Shown: positions 1 to 8,601, counted from the stretch's first letter. The stretch: DNA of 64,000 bases from Litoreibacter meonggei (GCF_003663885.1 NZ_RCCE01000004.1:1-64000); one strand, 5' to 3'. Translations and numbers: made by a program. Notes: generated by a model not told the origin, from the sequence alone.

Positions 1-82
1 CAAGTGGAATCGCTTTCGCGAGAGCCGGTGTATAGTTCGGATCGCGCAGCTGCTCTGCGGTCCCCAATGATGTATCAGCCAT
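1..82 (-). CDS. N-terminus of a probable nucleobase:cation symporter (NCS2), truncated by window edge
   Basis: Only the first 27 codons are present; the gene continues off the left end. The start codon is the ATG at 80-82 on the minus strand. The visible N-terminus (MADTSLGTAEQLRDPNYTP...) ends in AKAIPL, which resembles the cytosolic lead-in of uracil/xanthine permeases of the NCS2 family. It lies directly downstream of, and in the same direction as, genes for uric-acid and allantoin breakdown, so uptake of a purine or purine derivative is a sensible role. The family call rests on a short N-terminus plus context and is tentative. Confidence 0.5.
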   Translation of the reverse strand, partial: MADTSLGTAEQLRDPNYTPALAKAIPL

Positions 83-111
83 GACGTTTCTCCCCGTTCG
101 ACTGTTGCGAT

Positions 112-133
112 GGCCACACTGCATAGTGTGGCC
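112..133. other. Perfect intercistronic stem-loop (9-bp stem, 4-nt loop)
   Basis: GGCCACACT at 112-120 pairs perfectly with AGTGTGGCC at 125-133 around a GCAT loop. It sits between the stop of the ureidoglycine aminohydrolase gene and the start of the permease gene, both on the minus strand. No T-run follows in the direction of transcription, so it is not a standard terminator. It could be an mRNA-stabilising or processing hairpin, or an operator for a purine-responsive regulator. Confidence 0.6.
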
Positions 134-207
134 CTAGTTTGGCGCGTTACTCGCGCTCTATCATGACTGGAACGTCCAGCCTGAATTTCTCAAAAGCGGC
201 ACTTGGA

Positions 208-1023
208 TCACCATGGCAGCTTTGCGTGACGGTTCACGTCCTTATACAGCAAGTAACGGAACGGCCCGTCGCCCGTGGCGCGGCAGGCTTGCGGGCAAAA
301 GGCGCGCAGCCACATGAAGTCACCCGGGCCAACAGAGACCCAGTCACGGTTCAGCAGGTATTCTGCCGTTCCTTCAATGACATAGAGTCCGTGTTCCATC
401 ACATGCGTTTCCTCGAACGGGATCAGCCCGCCCGGTTGGAACGTGACGATGTTGAAATGCATGTCGTGGCGCAGGTCTGTTGGCTCCACAAAACGGGTGG
501 TCGCCCATGCGCCGTTGGTGTCGGGCATGGCAATCGGGGTGTTTTCGGCGTCGGAGGTCACAAAAGCCTCTGGTGCGGGGATGCCTTTCGCCGCCTCGTA
601 GCGCTTGCGCACCCAATGGAAAGTCGCCTTCTTGTCGCTGCGATTGTGGAGCGTCCAGCCTTCGCCCGCGGGAAGGTAGGCGTAGCCGCCCTCGTTCAGA
701 ACATGCGTGCCCATGCTGTTACGCAGCTCAAGCTGGCCTTCGACGACAAACAACACGGCTTCCGCGTCGGGATTGTCCTCGGGGCAGTCAGATCCACCGC
801 CCGCGCCGACTTCCATGATGTATTGCGAAAAGGTTTCGGCAAAGCCCGACAGCGGGCGGGCAATGATCCATGCCCGGCTGTTGGTCCAGTTCGGGATAAA
901 ACTCGTCACGATGTCGCGCATCACACCAGCGGGCATGAACGCATAGGATTCGGTGAAGATCGACGTGCCTGTCAGCTCGTCCGACTGCGAGGGCAGGCCC
1001 GCGGGTGGAAGGGCGTAACTCAC
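208..1023 (-). CDS. allE: (S)-ureidoglycine aminohydrolase (bicupin)
   Basis: The 271-residue product has two cupin halves, the expected size for ureidoglycine aminohydrolase. This enzyme releases ammonia from (S)-ureidoglycine to give ureidoglycolate during allantoin degradation. The first cupin includes the run AEAVLFVVEGQLEL (about residues 87-100). The second includes EETHVMEHGLYVIEGTAEYL (about 204-223), where the His and Glu residues are candidate metal ligands. It starts inside the last codons of the allantoinase-decarboxylase gene (ATGA overlap at 1020-1023), so the two are translationally coupled. Family assignment is firm; the precise substrate follows from family and neighbours. 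Confidence 0.88.
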   Translation of the reverse strand: MSYALPPAGLPSQSDELTGTSIFTESYAFMPAGVMRDIVTSFIPNWTNSRAWIIARPLSGFAETFSQYIMEVGAGGGSDCPEDNPDAEAVLFVVEGQLELRNSMGTHVLNEGGYAYLPAGEGWTLHNRSDKKATFHWVRKRYEAAKGIPAPEAFVTSDAENTPIAMPDTNGAWATTRFVEPTDLRHDMHFNIVTFQPGGLIPFEETHVMEHGLYVIEGTAEYLLNRDWVSVGPGDFMWLRAFCPQACRATGDGPFRYLLYKDVNRHAKLPW

Positions 1024-2429
1024 GGCAGTATTTCCTGTAGGCGAAGTTGCGCGATCCGTTCAACCTGTTTGCAGGCTTCGGCGAACTCGCTCTTGCTGTC
1101 ATTGCGAATGCGATGATGGAAAGCAGCAAGGATGCTTGCTTTGGTGTTGTCACGAACTGCAATAATGAAAGGAAATCCGTGCTTTGCGACGTATTCCTCA
1201 TTCAAGTCAGTGAACGCTTGGCGCTCTTCATCGGTCAACGAGTCCAAACCCGCGCTCGCCTGCTCTGTCGTGCTTTCCGCCGTTAACCGCTTCGCTGCGG
1301 CAAGCTTTCCAGCCAAGTCAGGGTGAGCATCCAGCACCTCGAGCCGTTCCGTTTCGCCCGCCGCACGGAAGACGCGGGCCATGGCGTTCCAAAGACCTTC
1401 GGCGCTGTCATGGGCGGGGCCAAGCTCCAGCCCCCACGCCCGTTCTGCCACCCAAGGAGAATGCTCGAAGATGCTGCCGTAAGTCGTTATAAACGTGTCT
1501 TTATTCATCGATGTGGGGCGTGTCATCGGGGCGACGGGGTGCTCTGCCATCCAGTGCTGTGCGATCTGCTCGCGTGTGGCAAACCAGACGTCGTCATGGC
1601 TTTTTGCATAGGCCAAAAAGCGCTTCAGCGCCTGAACTCGACCCGGGCGACCAATCAGACGGCAATGCAACCCGATCGACAGCATTTTCGGAGCGCCGTC
1701 GGCACCTTCTTCGTACAAAGCATCAAAGCTGTCACGCAGATACGCCTCGAATTGGTCGCCGGAGTTGAACCCCTGCGGCGTGGCAAAGCGCATGTCGTTA
1801 CAATCCAAAGTGTACGGAACAACAAGCTGATCGCGATCACCAAAGCGGGCGTAATAGGGAAGGTCATCCGCGTAGCTGTCGGCCACGTAGTCAAAACCGC
1901 CATGTTCTGCCACCAGGCGGACAGTGTTTTCGGAGCAGCGACCTGTGTACCAGCCGCGAGGCGCCACGCCGACGACCTCGGTGTGTAGTTTTACCGCCGC
2001 TTCCATGTCGGCGCGCTCGTCTTCCGGTGTGGCGTCTTTGTATTCAATCCATTTCAACCCGTGGGAGGCAATCTCCCAGCCCGCGTCTTTCATCGCTGCG
2101 ACCTGCTCGGGGGAGCGTGCTAGCGATGTTGCAACGCCGTAAACGGTGACGGGGATGTCTTTCAGCAGACGGTGCAACCGCCAAAATCCGGCGCGTGCAC
2201 CGTATTCATAGATTGTTTCCATGTTCCAATGGCGTTGAGCGGGCCAAGCGGAAGCACCCACGATCTCGGAAAGGAAGGCCTCGGAGGCGGCGTCGCCATG
2301 CAGCACGCAATTCTCGCCACCTTCTTCATAATTAACGACAATTTGCACAGCAATCTTTGCGCCGCCGGGCCAGTTGGCGCTTGGCGGGTTGGCTCCGTGG
2401 CCGCGCATGTCGCGTGTGTACCTGTTCAT
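1020..2429 (-). CDS. puuE: Fusion protein: PuuE-type allantoinase plus OHCU decarboxylase (UraD)
   Basis: The 469-residue protein has two parts. Residues 1 to about 300 form a polysaccharide-deacetylase-like domain of the metal-independent allantoinase PuuE type (NMETIYEYGARAGFWRLHRL, ASHGLKWIEY, SIGLHCRLIGRPGR). Residues about 310-469 form an OHCU decarboxylase domain (LDAHPDLAGKLA, LNEEYVAKHGFPFIIAVRDN). The protein would convert OHCU to S-allantoin and hydrolyse allantoin to allantoate. The order (late-step enzyme N-terminal, early-step enzyme C-terminal) is as seen in other alphaproteobacterial fusions. It is first in a minus-strand operon with allE and a probable permease. No 5-hydroxyisourate hydrolase or urate oxidase is visible; they may lie beyond the left edge. 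Confidence 0.92.
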   Translation of the reverse strand: MNRYTRDMRGHGANPPSANWPGGAKIAVQIVVNYEEGGENCVLHGDAASEAFLSEIVGASAWPAQRHWNMETIYEYGARAGFWRLHRLLKDIPVTVYGVATSLARSPEQVAAMKDAGWEIASHGLKWIEYKDATPEDERADMEAAVKLHTEVVGVAPRGWYTGRCSENTVRLVAEHGGFDYVADSYADDLPYYARFGDRDQLVVPYTLDCNDMRFATPQGFNSGDQFEAYLRDSFDALYEEGADGAPKMLSIGLHCRLIGRPGRVQALKRFLAYAKSHDDVWFATREQIAQHWMAEHPVAPMTRPTSMNKDTFITTYGSIFEHSPWVAERAWGLELGPAHDSAEGLWNAMARVFRAAGETERLEVLDAHPDLAGKLAAAKRLTAESTTEQASAGLDSLTDEERQAFTDLNEEYVAKHGFPFIIAVRDNTKASILAAFHHRIRNDSKSEFAEACKQVERIAQLRLQEILP

Positions 2430-2555
2430 CGCAACTCCCCCTTCATTCGTCGCTACATCATTTAAATCGTGATGTATTTCAAAATTTATTTGAAAGAGCT
2501 ATCCGCAAGGCAGCAAGTGCTTGCCCGAACGAGGGCTCTTGTGCTGTCATATGTC

Positions 2556-3335
2556 ATGGCTGAAACAACCACACCCGCCGCGTCACCGCGCCCTGAGATC
2601 GGGACCGTCACTTTTTGGGAGTTGATCCGCGCGTTGCGCGAAGGATGGCGCGATTTTACCCGTGCGCCAATGTACGGGCTGTTTTTCTCGGCTTTCTACG
2701 TGCTGTGTGGGGCAGGGCTCATTTTCTGGGGGGCAGGCACGTTCACGTGGACGTTGGTGCTGGCCTTAGGCTTCCCGATTTTCGCGCCCTTTGCTGCAGT
2801 GGGCCTCTATGAAGTCAGCCGCCGTATCGAGGCAGACGAACCACTGGGCTGGTCTTCTGTCCTGTCAGTGGTTTGGGCCGAACGGGGTCGCCAACTGCCA
2901 TGGATTGGCGCTCTGTTGGTTATCATCTTCCTGTTCTGGAGCTTTTTTGCCCATATGTCCTTTGCGATGTTTCTGGGCAATATGCAGCTTATCAACATCA
3001 CCACCTCGTGGAATATGTTCCTGACCCCGCACGGAATGCTTCTGATCGCGTTTCAACTGTTGGTCGGCGGTGTGGTTGCGTTGTTCACGTTTACCATCAC
3101 CGTGGTTTCCATGCCGTTATTGCTAGACCGCGAAATCGACTTCATGACCGCAATGGGCTTTTCGATCCGCGCGGTGCTGCGCAACCGGGTCGTTATGCTT
3201 CTGTGGGCCGCGATCATTGCGGTGACGCTGCTGGTCGCCATGGTCCCGATGTTCTTGGGGCTGTTTCTTGCGTTGCCGGTACTAGGGCACGCAACTTGGC
3301 ACATTTACCGGCGCGCGCTCTATACGCCGGTCTGA
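2556..3335 (+). CDS. DUF2189 integral membrane protein
   Basis: From the chosen ATG the product is 259 residues with about six hydrophobic segments, which fits the DUF2189 family. The cytosolic N-terminus ends in the typical WELIRALREGWRDFTRAPMYG segment before the first membrane span. Function is unknown. An in-frame ATG at 2469 would add 29 residues, but that stretch is AT-rich and looks like promoter sequence, so 2556 is preferred; no strong ribosome-binding site distinguishes them. Its 3' end overlaps the convergent TetR gene by 16 bp. Confidence 0.8.
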   Translation: MAETTTPAASPRPEIGTVTFWELIRALREGWRDFTRAPMYGLFFSAFYVLCGAGLIFWGAGTFTWTLVLALGFPIFAPFAAVGLYEVSRRIEADEPLGWSSVLSVVWAERGRQLPWIGALLVIIFLFWSFFAHMSFAMFLGNMQLINITTSWNMFLTPHGMLLIAFQLLVGGVVALFTFTITVVSMPLLLDREIDFMTAMGFSIRAVLRNRVVMLLWAAIIAVTLLVAMVPMFLGLFLALPVLGHATWHIYRRALYTPV

Positions 3336-3934
3336 TCGGGTCCGCACAGCCGGTAAAAGGCCGTCAGTGTGAGGTCGACATGATCAGCAATCTGGGTGCG
3401 CGTCGGTTGTGGTAGGGTGCCAATGATGCGGCGCAATTGCAGGTCGCCAATGAGCAATTGCAAAAACCACTGTGCGGCTTGTTCGTCACTGGGAGGGTTG
3501 ATCTTTCCAGCCTCGCGCAACGCCCCCATAAGCTGAACTATCTTCGGAAACACGCGATCGCGCCCGCCTTTGGCGATGGCCCCGCCAAGTTGCCCACTTG
3601 CGTCGGACGCGGCCGCGCGGTTCAGCGCGACGGCACGTTCGCCCAAAAGCAGATGCAGCATCTGTTTGCACATGTGCTCCAGAATATCCTCGGGCGGTAA
3701 CTCGGCCGCCAAAGCTTTGTCCAAGGCGGCTTCGGCCTCGGCGGCATTCGACTTCACAATCTCCAGAAAAAGCCGCTGCTTGTCACCATACCAGCGATAT
3801 AGCGTCTCGTTTGATGCCTTGGCTGCTTTGGCGATGTTGAGCATCGACGCGCCTTCGTATCCACGCTGGCGCATTACTTCGAGCGCGGCGCTCTCGATCT
3901 CGGATCGCCGCTTATCTTTCCGGTCTGTTCGCAC
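3320..3934 (-). CDS. TetR/AcrR-family transcriptional repressor
   Basis: The 204-residue protein has an N-terminal TetR helix-turn-helix (about residues 10-56: SAALEVMRQRGYEGASMLNI, then LYRWYGDKQRLF). The helical ligand-binding part resembles the AefR-type C-terminal domain. It is divergent from the DUF1772 gene at 4026. Two 16-bp imperfect palindromes lie in the 91-bp gap (3964-3979 and 3992-4007). The simplest model is autoregulation plus repression of the DUF1772 gene. The ligand is unknown. Confidence 0.9.
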   Translation of the reverse strand: MRTDRKDKRRSEIESAALEVMRQRGYEGASMLNIAKAAKASNETLYRWYGDKQRLFLEIVKSNAAEAEAALDKALAAELPPEDILEHMCKQMLHLLLGERAVALNRAAASDASGQLGGAIAKGGRDRVFPKIVQLMGALREAGKINPPSDEQAAQWFLQLLIGDLQLRRIIGTLPQPTRTQIADHVDLTLTAFYRLCGPDQTGV

Positions 3935-3963
3935 GGTAGCCTCTCAAAAGCCTTGTATATTAC

Positions 3964-4007
3964 CGAACACATGTGTACGAAAATGTAAAGGCGTATAGAT
4001 GTGTACG
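3964..4007. promoter_or_regulatory. Two operator-like palindromes between tetR and the DUF1772 gene
   Basis: CGAACACATGTGTACG (3964-3979) contains the perfect palindrome ACACATGTGT. CGTATAGATGTGTACG (3992-4007) is an imperfect inverted repeat of the same length. Both contain ATGTGTACGA as a direct repeat (3971-3980, 3999-4008) with a 28-bp phase. Position between divergent genes and symmetry fit a TetR operator; binding is inferred. Confidence 0.6.
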
Positions 4008-4025
4008 ATTTTGAAAGGATATGAA

Positions 4026-4526
4026 ATGCTCTCGCTTGCCAAGTCACTTGCCATCAGCTCCCTCGTTTTTGCGGGGGCAATATTCGGGTTTTTCTATGCA
4101 TGGGTCTGTTCGACCATGTGGGGGTTGGACACGCTAGACCCGCGCACGGCAATTGCCGCAATGAACGCTATGAATGGGTCGGTTAGAAACGCAGTCTTCG
4201 CCCCGGCCTTCTTCGGAACCCCCGTGGTGTTGGCGATAGCTGCAATTGCGCTAAAACTGGCCAATGAGCGCGGGGCGTCTATTTGGTTCGCCACCGCCGC
4301 AGCGGTGTCATTGCTTTTCGGCACGCTGCTGACCATGGCGGTCAACGTCCCGATGAACGAGGCGCTGGCCTTGGTCGACATCCCCGATGATCGCGTTGCG
4401 GCGCAGGTTATCTGGGAGGGTTATTCCCCCAAGTGGCAATTCTGGAACCAAGCCCGCACGGTCGCCAGCGGGGTTGCGTTGCTGTTGGCCTGCATTGGCC
4501 TCACCAAAATCAGCAAAACCGCCTAA
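4026..4526 (+). CDS. DUF1772 (anthrone oxygenase-like) membrane protein
   Basis: The product is 166 residues with about four transmembrane segments. The conserved pattern SLVFAGAIFGFFYAWVCSTMWG near the N-terminus and NVPMNEALA (about residues 110-118) is typical of DUF1772. The start is chosen because AAAGGA at 4014-4019 lies about six bases upstream; another in-frame ATG at 3999 overlaps the second operator palindrome. It is divergent from the TetR gene and so probably its main target. The 3' end meets the convergent ABC permease gene by 4 bp. Enzymatic function is not established for bacterial members. Confidence 0.8.
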   Translation: MLSLAKSLAISSLVFAGAIFGFFYAWVCSTMWGLDTLDPRTAIAAMNAMNGSVRNAVFAPAFFGTPVVLAIAAIALKLANERGASIWFATAAAVSLLFGTLLTMAVNVPMNEALALVDIPDDRVAAQVIWEGYSPKWQFWNQARTVASGVALLLACIGLTKISKTA

Positions 4527-5344
4527 ACCGTCGCGCGCCGCGATTGCACCGTGGCGCGGATGAAGGCGGCGATGAAGGCCGCCGTCATCAGCAACACAAT
4601 CGTCGGGGCAGGGGCGCTATCAAGAAAGAAGCTCGCATAGACCCCGAGGAACGAGCAGACCGCCGCGATCCCCATAGAAAGCCACAGCATGACGCCAAAG
4701 CGCTTGGTCAACAGGAAGGCGATGGCTCCGGGGGCCACAAGGAACGCAATCGCAAGGATGATCCCCACCGCCTGTAGGGCTGCAACAACTGTCAGCGAGA
4801 TTGCCGCGAGCATCCCGAAATGCAACGCACGGACCTGCAGCCCCTGCGCACGGGCCTGTTGTTCGTCAAATGCTTGCAGCAGCAGGTCGCGCCAGAAAAA
4901 CCCGATAAGCCCTGTGACGACCACCGCGATCACGCCCGTGGTCCACATGTCTTCCGGTCCCACACCCAGCATGTTGCCGAACAGGATGTGGTCCAGATGC
5001 ACCTCGCTCTCGATCTTGGTATACATGACGATGCCAAGCCCAAACATGCCCGAGAACACGACGCCCATCACCGTGTCGCGCTTCACGCGGGAGTTCTCGT
5101 CGATCCACCCCGTCAGCCCCGCGCAGACCATACCGGCGGTAAAGGCTCCCAAACCTAACGGCAGGCCCAAAACATAGGCCAAGACCACCCCCGGCAGAAC
5201 CGCGTGAGAAATGGCGTCGCCCATCAGCGACCAGCCCTTGAGGACCAGAAAGCACGACAACAGCCCCGCAGGGATCGCCAGCATGACCGAGATGATCAGC
5301 GCGTTCACCATGAACGGGAACTGGAAGGGAAGGGACCACTCCAT
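4523..5344 (-). CDS. sitD: Manganese/iron ABC transporter permease (second permease)
   Basis: The 273-residue membrane protein belongs to the ABC-3 family (ZnuB/MntB/SitCD) with about eight spans. Family signatures include CFLVLKGWSLMGDAISHAVLPGV (about residues 24-46) and AFDEQQARAQGLQVR. It is last in a four-gene metal-uptake operon. Its ATG overlaps the preceding stop (TGATG at 5342-5346). A longer frame to 5437 exists, but the extension is not membrane-like and overlaps the other permease. Having two different permeases, as here, is typical of SitABCD-type systems. Confidence 0.9.
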   Translation of the reverse strand: MEWSLPFQFPFMVNALIISVMLAIPAGLLSCFLVLKGWSLMGDAISHAVLPGVVLAYVLGLPLGLGAFTAGMVCAGLTGWIDENSRVKRDTVMGVVFSGMFGLGIVMYTKIESEVHLDHILFGNMLGVGPEDMWTTGVIAVVVTGLIGFFWRDLLLQAFDEQQARAQGLQVRALHFGMLAAISLTVVAALQAVGIILAIAFLVAPGAIAFLLTKRFGVMLWLSMGIAAVCSFLGVYASFFLDSAPAPTIVLLMTAAFIAAFIRATVQSRRATV

Positions 5345-6192
5345 CAAACCGCCTCCCGCGCACGGGCGCGCGCGGCCAAGATGCCGTGTTTTGGGGCAAA
5401 GACGAAGGCGGTGAGGAACAGCAAGGTTTGCAGGCAAACGATGACACCACCCGTCGCCCCGTCCAAAAAATAGCTGGCATAGGCCCCGAAAAACGAAGTC
5501 AGCGTGCCTATTGCCACGGAGATCATCAACAGGCTCGGGAAGCGGTCGGTCAGCAGATAGGCCGTCGCGCCCGGCGTCACCACCATGGCGATCACCAGAA
5601 ACGCACCCACGGTTTGCATTGCCGCCACGGTGCAGGCGGAAAGCAGTGTGAAGAACACCACCTTCAACAGCTCAGGCCGCAACCCGATGGAGCGCGCGTG
5701 GCTCTCGTCAAAGAACGTCACCATCAAGTCGCGCCATTTGGCCAGCAGCACAATCAGCGACACGCCCCCGATCAGGGCCAGTTGCAACGTATCCGCGGGG
5801 GAAATGGCCAATATATTGCCCATGATGATCGTCTGGATGTTTACCGAGGCGGGCGACAATGAGATCATGAACAACCCCAGCCCGAAGAACGATGTGAAGA
5901 TCAGCCCGATAATGGCATCTTCCTTCAATCCGGTGCGCTGGTTCAGGAACAACATCGACGCCCCCGCCAAGCCGCCCGCGAAGAACGCGCCTAGTGCAAA
6001 GGGCAGGCCCAGCATATAGGCCGCCGCCACGCCCGGCACGATAGAGTGGCTCAGCGCATCACCGATCAGCGACCAGCCTTTCAGCATCAGGTAGGCCGAC
6101 AGGAAGGCGCAGACCGCCCCCACCAAGGCCGACACCCACATGGCGTTGAGCATGTAGTTATAGGTGAACGGTTCCCACAAGGCGTCCATCAT
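5344..6192 (-). CDS. sitC: Manganese/iron ABC transporter permease (first permease)
   Basis: The 282-residue ABC-3 family permease has about eight hydrophobic segments. It shares with the downstream permease the motif [22 protein letters not shown] (about residues 35-56) and the [14 protein letters not shown] segment, which contacts the ATPase in this family. It overlaps the ATPase gene by 4 bp. Together the two permeases would form a heterodimeric channel for Mn2+ or Fe2+ in the inner membrane. Confidence 0.9.
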   Translation of the reverse strand: MMDALWEPFTYNYMLNAMWVSALVGAVCAFLSAYLMLKGWSLIGDALSHSIVPGVAAAYMLGLPFALGAFFAGGLAGASMLFLNQRTGLKEDAIIGLIFTSFFGLGLFMISLSPASVNIQTIIMGNILAISPADTLQLALIGGVSLIVLLAKWRDLMVTFFDESHARSIGLRPELLKVVFFTLLSACTVAAMQTVGAFLVIAMVVTPGATAYLLTDRFPSLLMISVAIGTLTSFFGAYASYFLDGATGGVIVCLQTLLFLTAFVFAPKHGILAARARAREAV

Positions 6193-7076
6193 GGCGCATC
6201 CGCCTCTTCTTCTTCGTCCTCGTCATGGTGGTCGTAGATCACGAATGGGCGCTCGTCGTCCGAGATAACCGTCAGACGGCGTTTGTCTTCCTCGTCGTCA
6301 TGCAGGTCAGCGCCTTGCATCACGAAGTGACGCAGCACCCCGCCAAAGGCCAGTTCCAGATTCTGACGGGTAAAGATATCCTCGGTCGGGCCATATGCCA
6401 GCACGGTTTCCTTGATCAGGATGGTGCGGTCGCAAAACTCCGGCACGGAGCCAAGGTTATGGGTCGAGACCAGCATAACCCGCCCCTCGTCGCGCATTTC
6501 GCGCAGCAGGGCTATGATCGCGTCCTCGGTTTGCACGTCCACGCCGGTGAACGGCTCGTCCAGCAACACCACGCGGCTGTCTTGCGCCAAGGCACGCGCC
6601 AAGAACACACGCTTTTTCTGACCGCCGGACAACTCACCGATCTGGCGGTGGCGGAACTCCAGCATGTTGACCCGCTCCAACGCATTCTCGACCATCTTGT
6701 GATCCTCGGCGCGCGGGATGCGGAAGAACCCCATATGGCCGTAACGGCCCATCATCACCACATCCTCGACCAGTACGGGGAAGGTCCAGTCAACCTCCTC
6801 GGCCTGCGGGACATAGGCCACGGTATTGGCCCGCAGCGCGTCGCGCACGGTGCCGCCAAGGATGGAGATTTTGCCCGCAGACGTGGGCACGAACCCCATG
6901 ATCGCCTTGAACAGCGTGGACTTGCCGGAGCCGTTCACGCCCACCAAGGCCGCAATGGTGCCTTTGGGTAGGGAAAAGGACGCATCGCGTAAGGCTGTAT
7001 GCCCGTTTCGGTAGGTGACGGTGATCCCTTCGGCGCAGATGCCGGCGGCGTCGTCAGGCAGACTGCCAAAACTCAT
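6189..7076 (-). CDS. sitB: Manganese/iron ABC transporter ATP-binding protein
   Basis: The 295-residue ABC ATPase has Walker [10 protein letters not shown] (about residues 46-54), the Q-loop region [15 protein letters not shown], the signature LSGGQKKR and Walker B RVVLLDEP. It powers metal import through the two downstream permeases. The C-terminus carries an unusual highly acidic, His-containing tail (DDEEDKRRL, then [14 protein letters not shown]) beyond the normal ATPase fold. This tail could bind metal or regulate the transporter. The gene overlaps the binding-protein gene by 4 bp. Confidence 0.92.
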   Translation of the reverse strand: MSFGSLPDDAAGICAEGITVTYRNGHTALRDASFSLPKGTIAALVGVNGSGKSTLFKAIMGFVPTSAGKISILGGTVRDALRANTVAYVPQAEEVDWTFPVLVEDVVMMGRYGHMGFFRIPRAEDHKMVENALERVNMLEFRHRQIGELSGGQKKRVFLARALAQDSRVVLLDEPFTGVDVQTEDAIIALLREMRDEGRVMLVSTHNLGSVPEFCDRTILIKETVLAYGPTEDIFTRQNLELAFGGVLRHFVMQGADLHDDEEDKRRLTVISDDERPFVIYDHHDEDEEEEADAP

Positions 7077-7954
7077 TGCTCCAGACCTTCCACGATGGTT
7101 TCAACAGTAACTCTGAGCAGGTCCAGATAGGTCGGCACGGGGCCGTCCTCGGTGCTCAGGCTGTCCACATAGAGCACCCCGCCGTAGGCCGCACCGGTTT
7201 CGCGTGAAATCTGCTCGGCGGGCGCGGCGGAGACGGTGCTTTCCGAGAACACCACGCCGATATTGTTGTCGCGCACGGCATCAATCAACTGACGCACCTG
7301 CTTTGGTGTGCCTTGGGCGTCGGCGTTGATCGGCCACAAATACAACTCTTTGAGCCCCAGATCGCGGGCAAGGTAGGAGAACGCCCCCTCCGACGTCACC
7401 AACCAGCGCTTGTTTTTCGGCAAAGCGGCAATGCGGTCTTTCAAGGGCCCAAGGGCGGCGACAATCTCGGCTTTGTAAGCGTCAGCGTTGGTGCGGTAGA
7501 TGTCAGCGTTTTCCGCGTCATACTCCGCGAAAGCGTCCGCGATGTTGTCGACATAGATCAGTGCCGCATCAACCGACATCCACGCATGGGGGTTGGGTTT
7601 GCCGGAATAGGGGCCTTTGGAGATCCCCATAGGCTCCACCCCGTCCGAAACTACCGCAGACGGCACGTCGCGCAGGTTGCGGAAGAACTGCTCGAACCAC
7701 AGTTCCAGATTCAACCCGTTCCACAACACCAGATCGGCGTTTTGGGCGCGCACGATATCGCGCGGTGTCGGCTCGTAATTGTGAATTTCAGCTCCCGGCT
7801 TGGTAATGCTTTCCACAACAGCGGCATCCCCTGCCACACGGGACGCCATATCGGCGATCACAGTGAAGGTGGTGACGGCCTTGAACTTGTCGGCGGCAGC
7901 AACAGGCAGGGCGCTGAGACAAATCGCAAGTAGGGCGGGCAGGGCAATACGCAT
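7073..7954 (-). CDS. sitA: Manganese/iron ABC transporter substrate-binding protein
   Basis: The 293-residue periplasmic protein has a signal peptide ([20 protein letters not shown]). It belongs to the cluster A-I metal-binding family (ZnuA/MntC/SitA). Candidate ligands are the His in EIHNYEPTP, the His in NPHAWMSV, the Glu in [10 protein letters not shown] and the Asp in LYVDSLS. Glu rather than His at the third position, and the absence of a His-rich loop, point to Mn2+ (or Fe2+) rather than Zn2+. It is first in the operon, behind two Fur/Mur-like palindromes. Confidence 0.9.
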   Translation of the reverse strand: MRIALPALLAICLSALPVAAADKFKAVTTFTVIADMASRVAGDAAVVESITKPGAEIHNYEPTPRDIVRAQNADLVLWNGLNLELWFEQFFRNLRDVPSAVVSDGVEPMGISKGPYSGKPNPHAWMSVDAALIYVDNIADAFAEYDAENADIYRTNADAYKAEIVAALGPLKDRIAALPKNKRWLVTSEGAFSYLARDLGLKELYLWPINADAQGTPKQVRQLIDAVRDNNIGVVFSESTVSAAPAEQISRETGAAYGGVLYVDSLSTEDGPVPTYLDLLRVTVETIVEGLEQ

Positions 7955-8000
7955 AGGTGGGGAACCACTCTGAATAGGGGGATGGTGTTCCCTTCCTATA

Positions 8001-8046
8001 TGCGAGTCGTTTGCAATAAGTCAAGCCAGTTGCGAATTAATCGCAA
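8001..8046. promoter_or_regulatory. Two Fur/Mur-like boxes upstream of sitABCD
   Basis: TTGCGAATTAATCGCAA at 8030-8046 has perfect 6-bp arms. TGCGAGTCGTTTGCA at 8001-8015 is a weaker copy. Both resemble the TGCAAAT-type inverted repeats recognised by alphaproteobacterial Fur-family proteins (Fur/Mur). They lie 47-92 bp ahead of the sitA start, in the gap that follows the DUF4329 gene. Metal-dependent repression of the importer is the expected role. Confidence 0.6.
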
Positions 8047-8052
8047 GATTGA

Positions 8053-8601
8053 TCAGTAGAGTTGTTGGCGCTGCTTGAGCTGGCGCAAGGTGTATTTGTC
8101 GCGGATCAATCCCCAGTCACCTGCATGGAAATGGCGGTCTTGAGGAAGACAACGCAAACCGCACAGCTGGAAGCTCATGCTCCGGTCGGGCAGGTTGACC
8201 CAGAACCTGCCACCGGGGGTCGCAATGAACCCGATAAGCCCTTCGCCAATATCAGCCGACAAATCCTCGAACGACGGCACTTCGCTATCGGCCTCGTGAT
8301 CATAGGCCCCATGCGTGTGGTAGGAGGCGAGGGCGGTTATCCCGCGCGCCCGAAACTCGTTTGGCAGGCAATCGTCGGCATTCCCCTTGCGCGGGCGCGT
8401 AGAGACGATGGCACCATCCTCGTTGCGCCCCAGCAATCCGCAAAACTCGCGCCCCGTCTTGAAACTGCGGCTTTGGAGACCTGTCAAAATTTGACGCGCT
8501 GCGGCGCGAAGCTGTTCGCCCTCCGCGGAGCGACGCGTGTCTGCACCAGTAAGATTGGTGAAAAACAGCAGCGCGGACAGGCTCATGACTATATATTTCA
8601 T
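8053..8601 (-). CDS. Secreted DUF4329 protein
   Basis: The 182-residue protein has an N-terminal signal peptide (MKYIVMSLSALLFFTNLTGA). Its central region (REFCGLLGRNEDGAIVSTRPRKG, then ALASYHTHGAYDHEADSEVPSFEDLSAD) fits the DUF4329 family. That family is often a C-terminal domain in toxins or secreted repeat proteins and is reminiscent of JAB/deaminase-type folds because of the HTHG element. Here it stands alone behind a signal peptide. Catalysis has not been shown; the His residues in SYHTHG and nearby acidic residues are candidates. Confidence 0.75.
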   Translation of the reverse strand: MKYIVMSLSALLFFTNLTGADTRRSAEGEQLRAAARQILTGLQSRSFKTGREFCGLLGRNEDGAIVSTRPRKGNADDCLPNEFRARGITALASYHTHGAYDHEADSEVPSFEDLSADIGEGLIGFIATPGGRFWVNLPDRSMSFQLCGLRCLPQDRHFHAGDWGLIRDKYTLRQLKQRQQLY

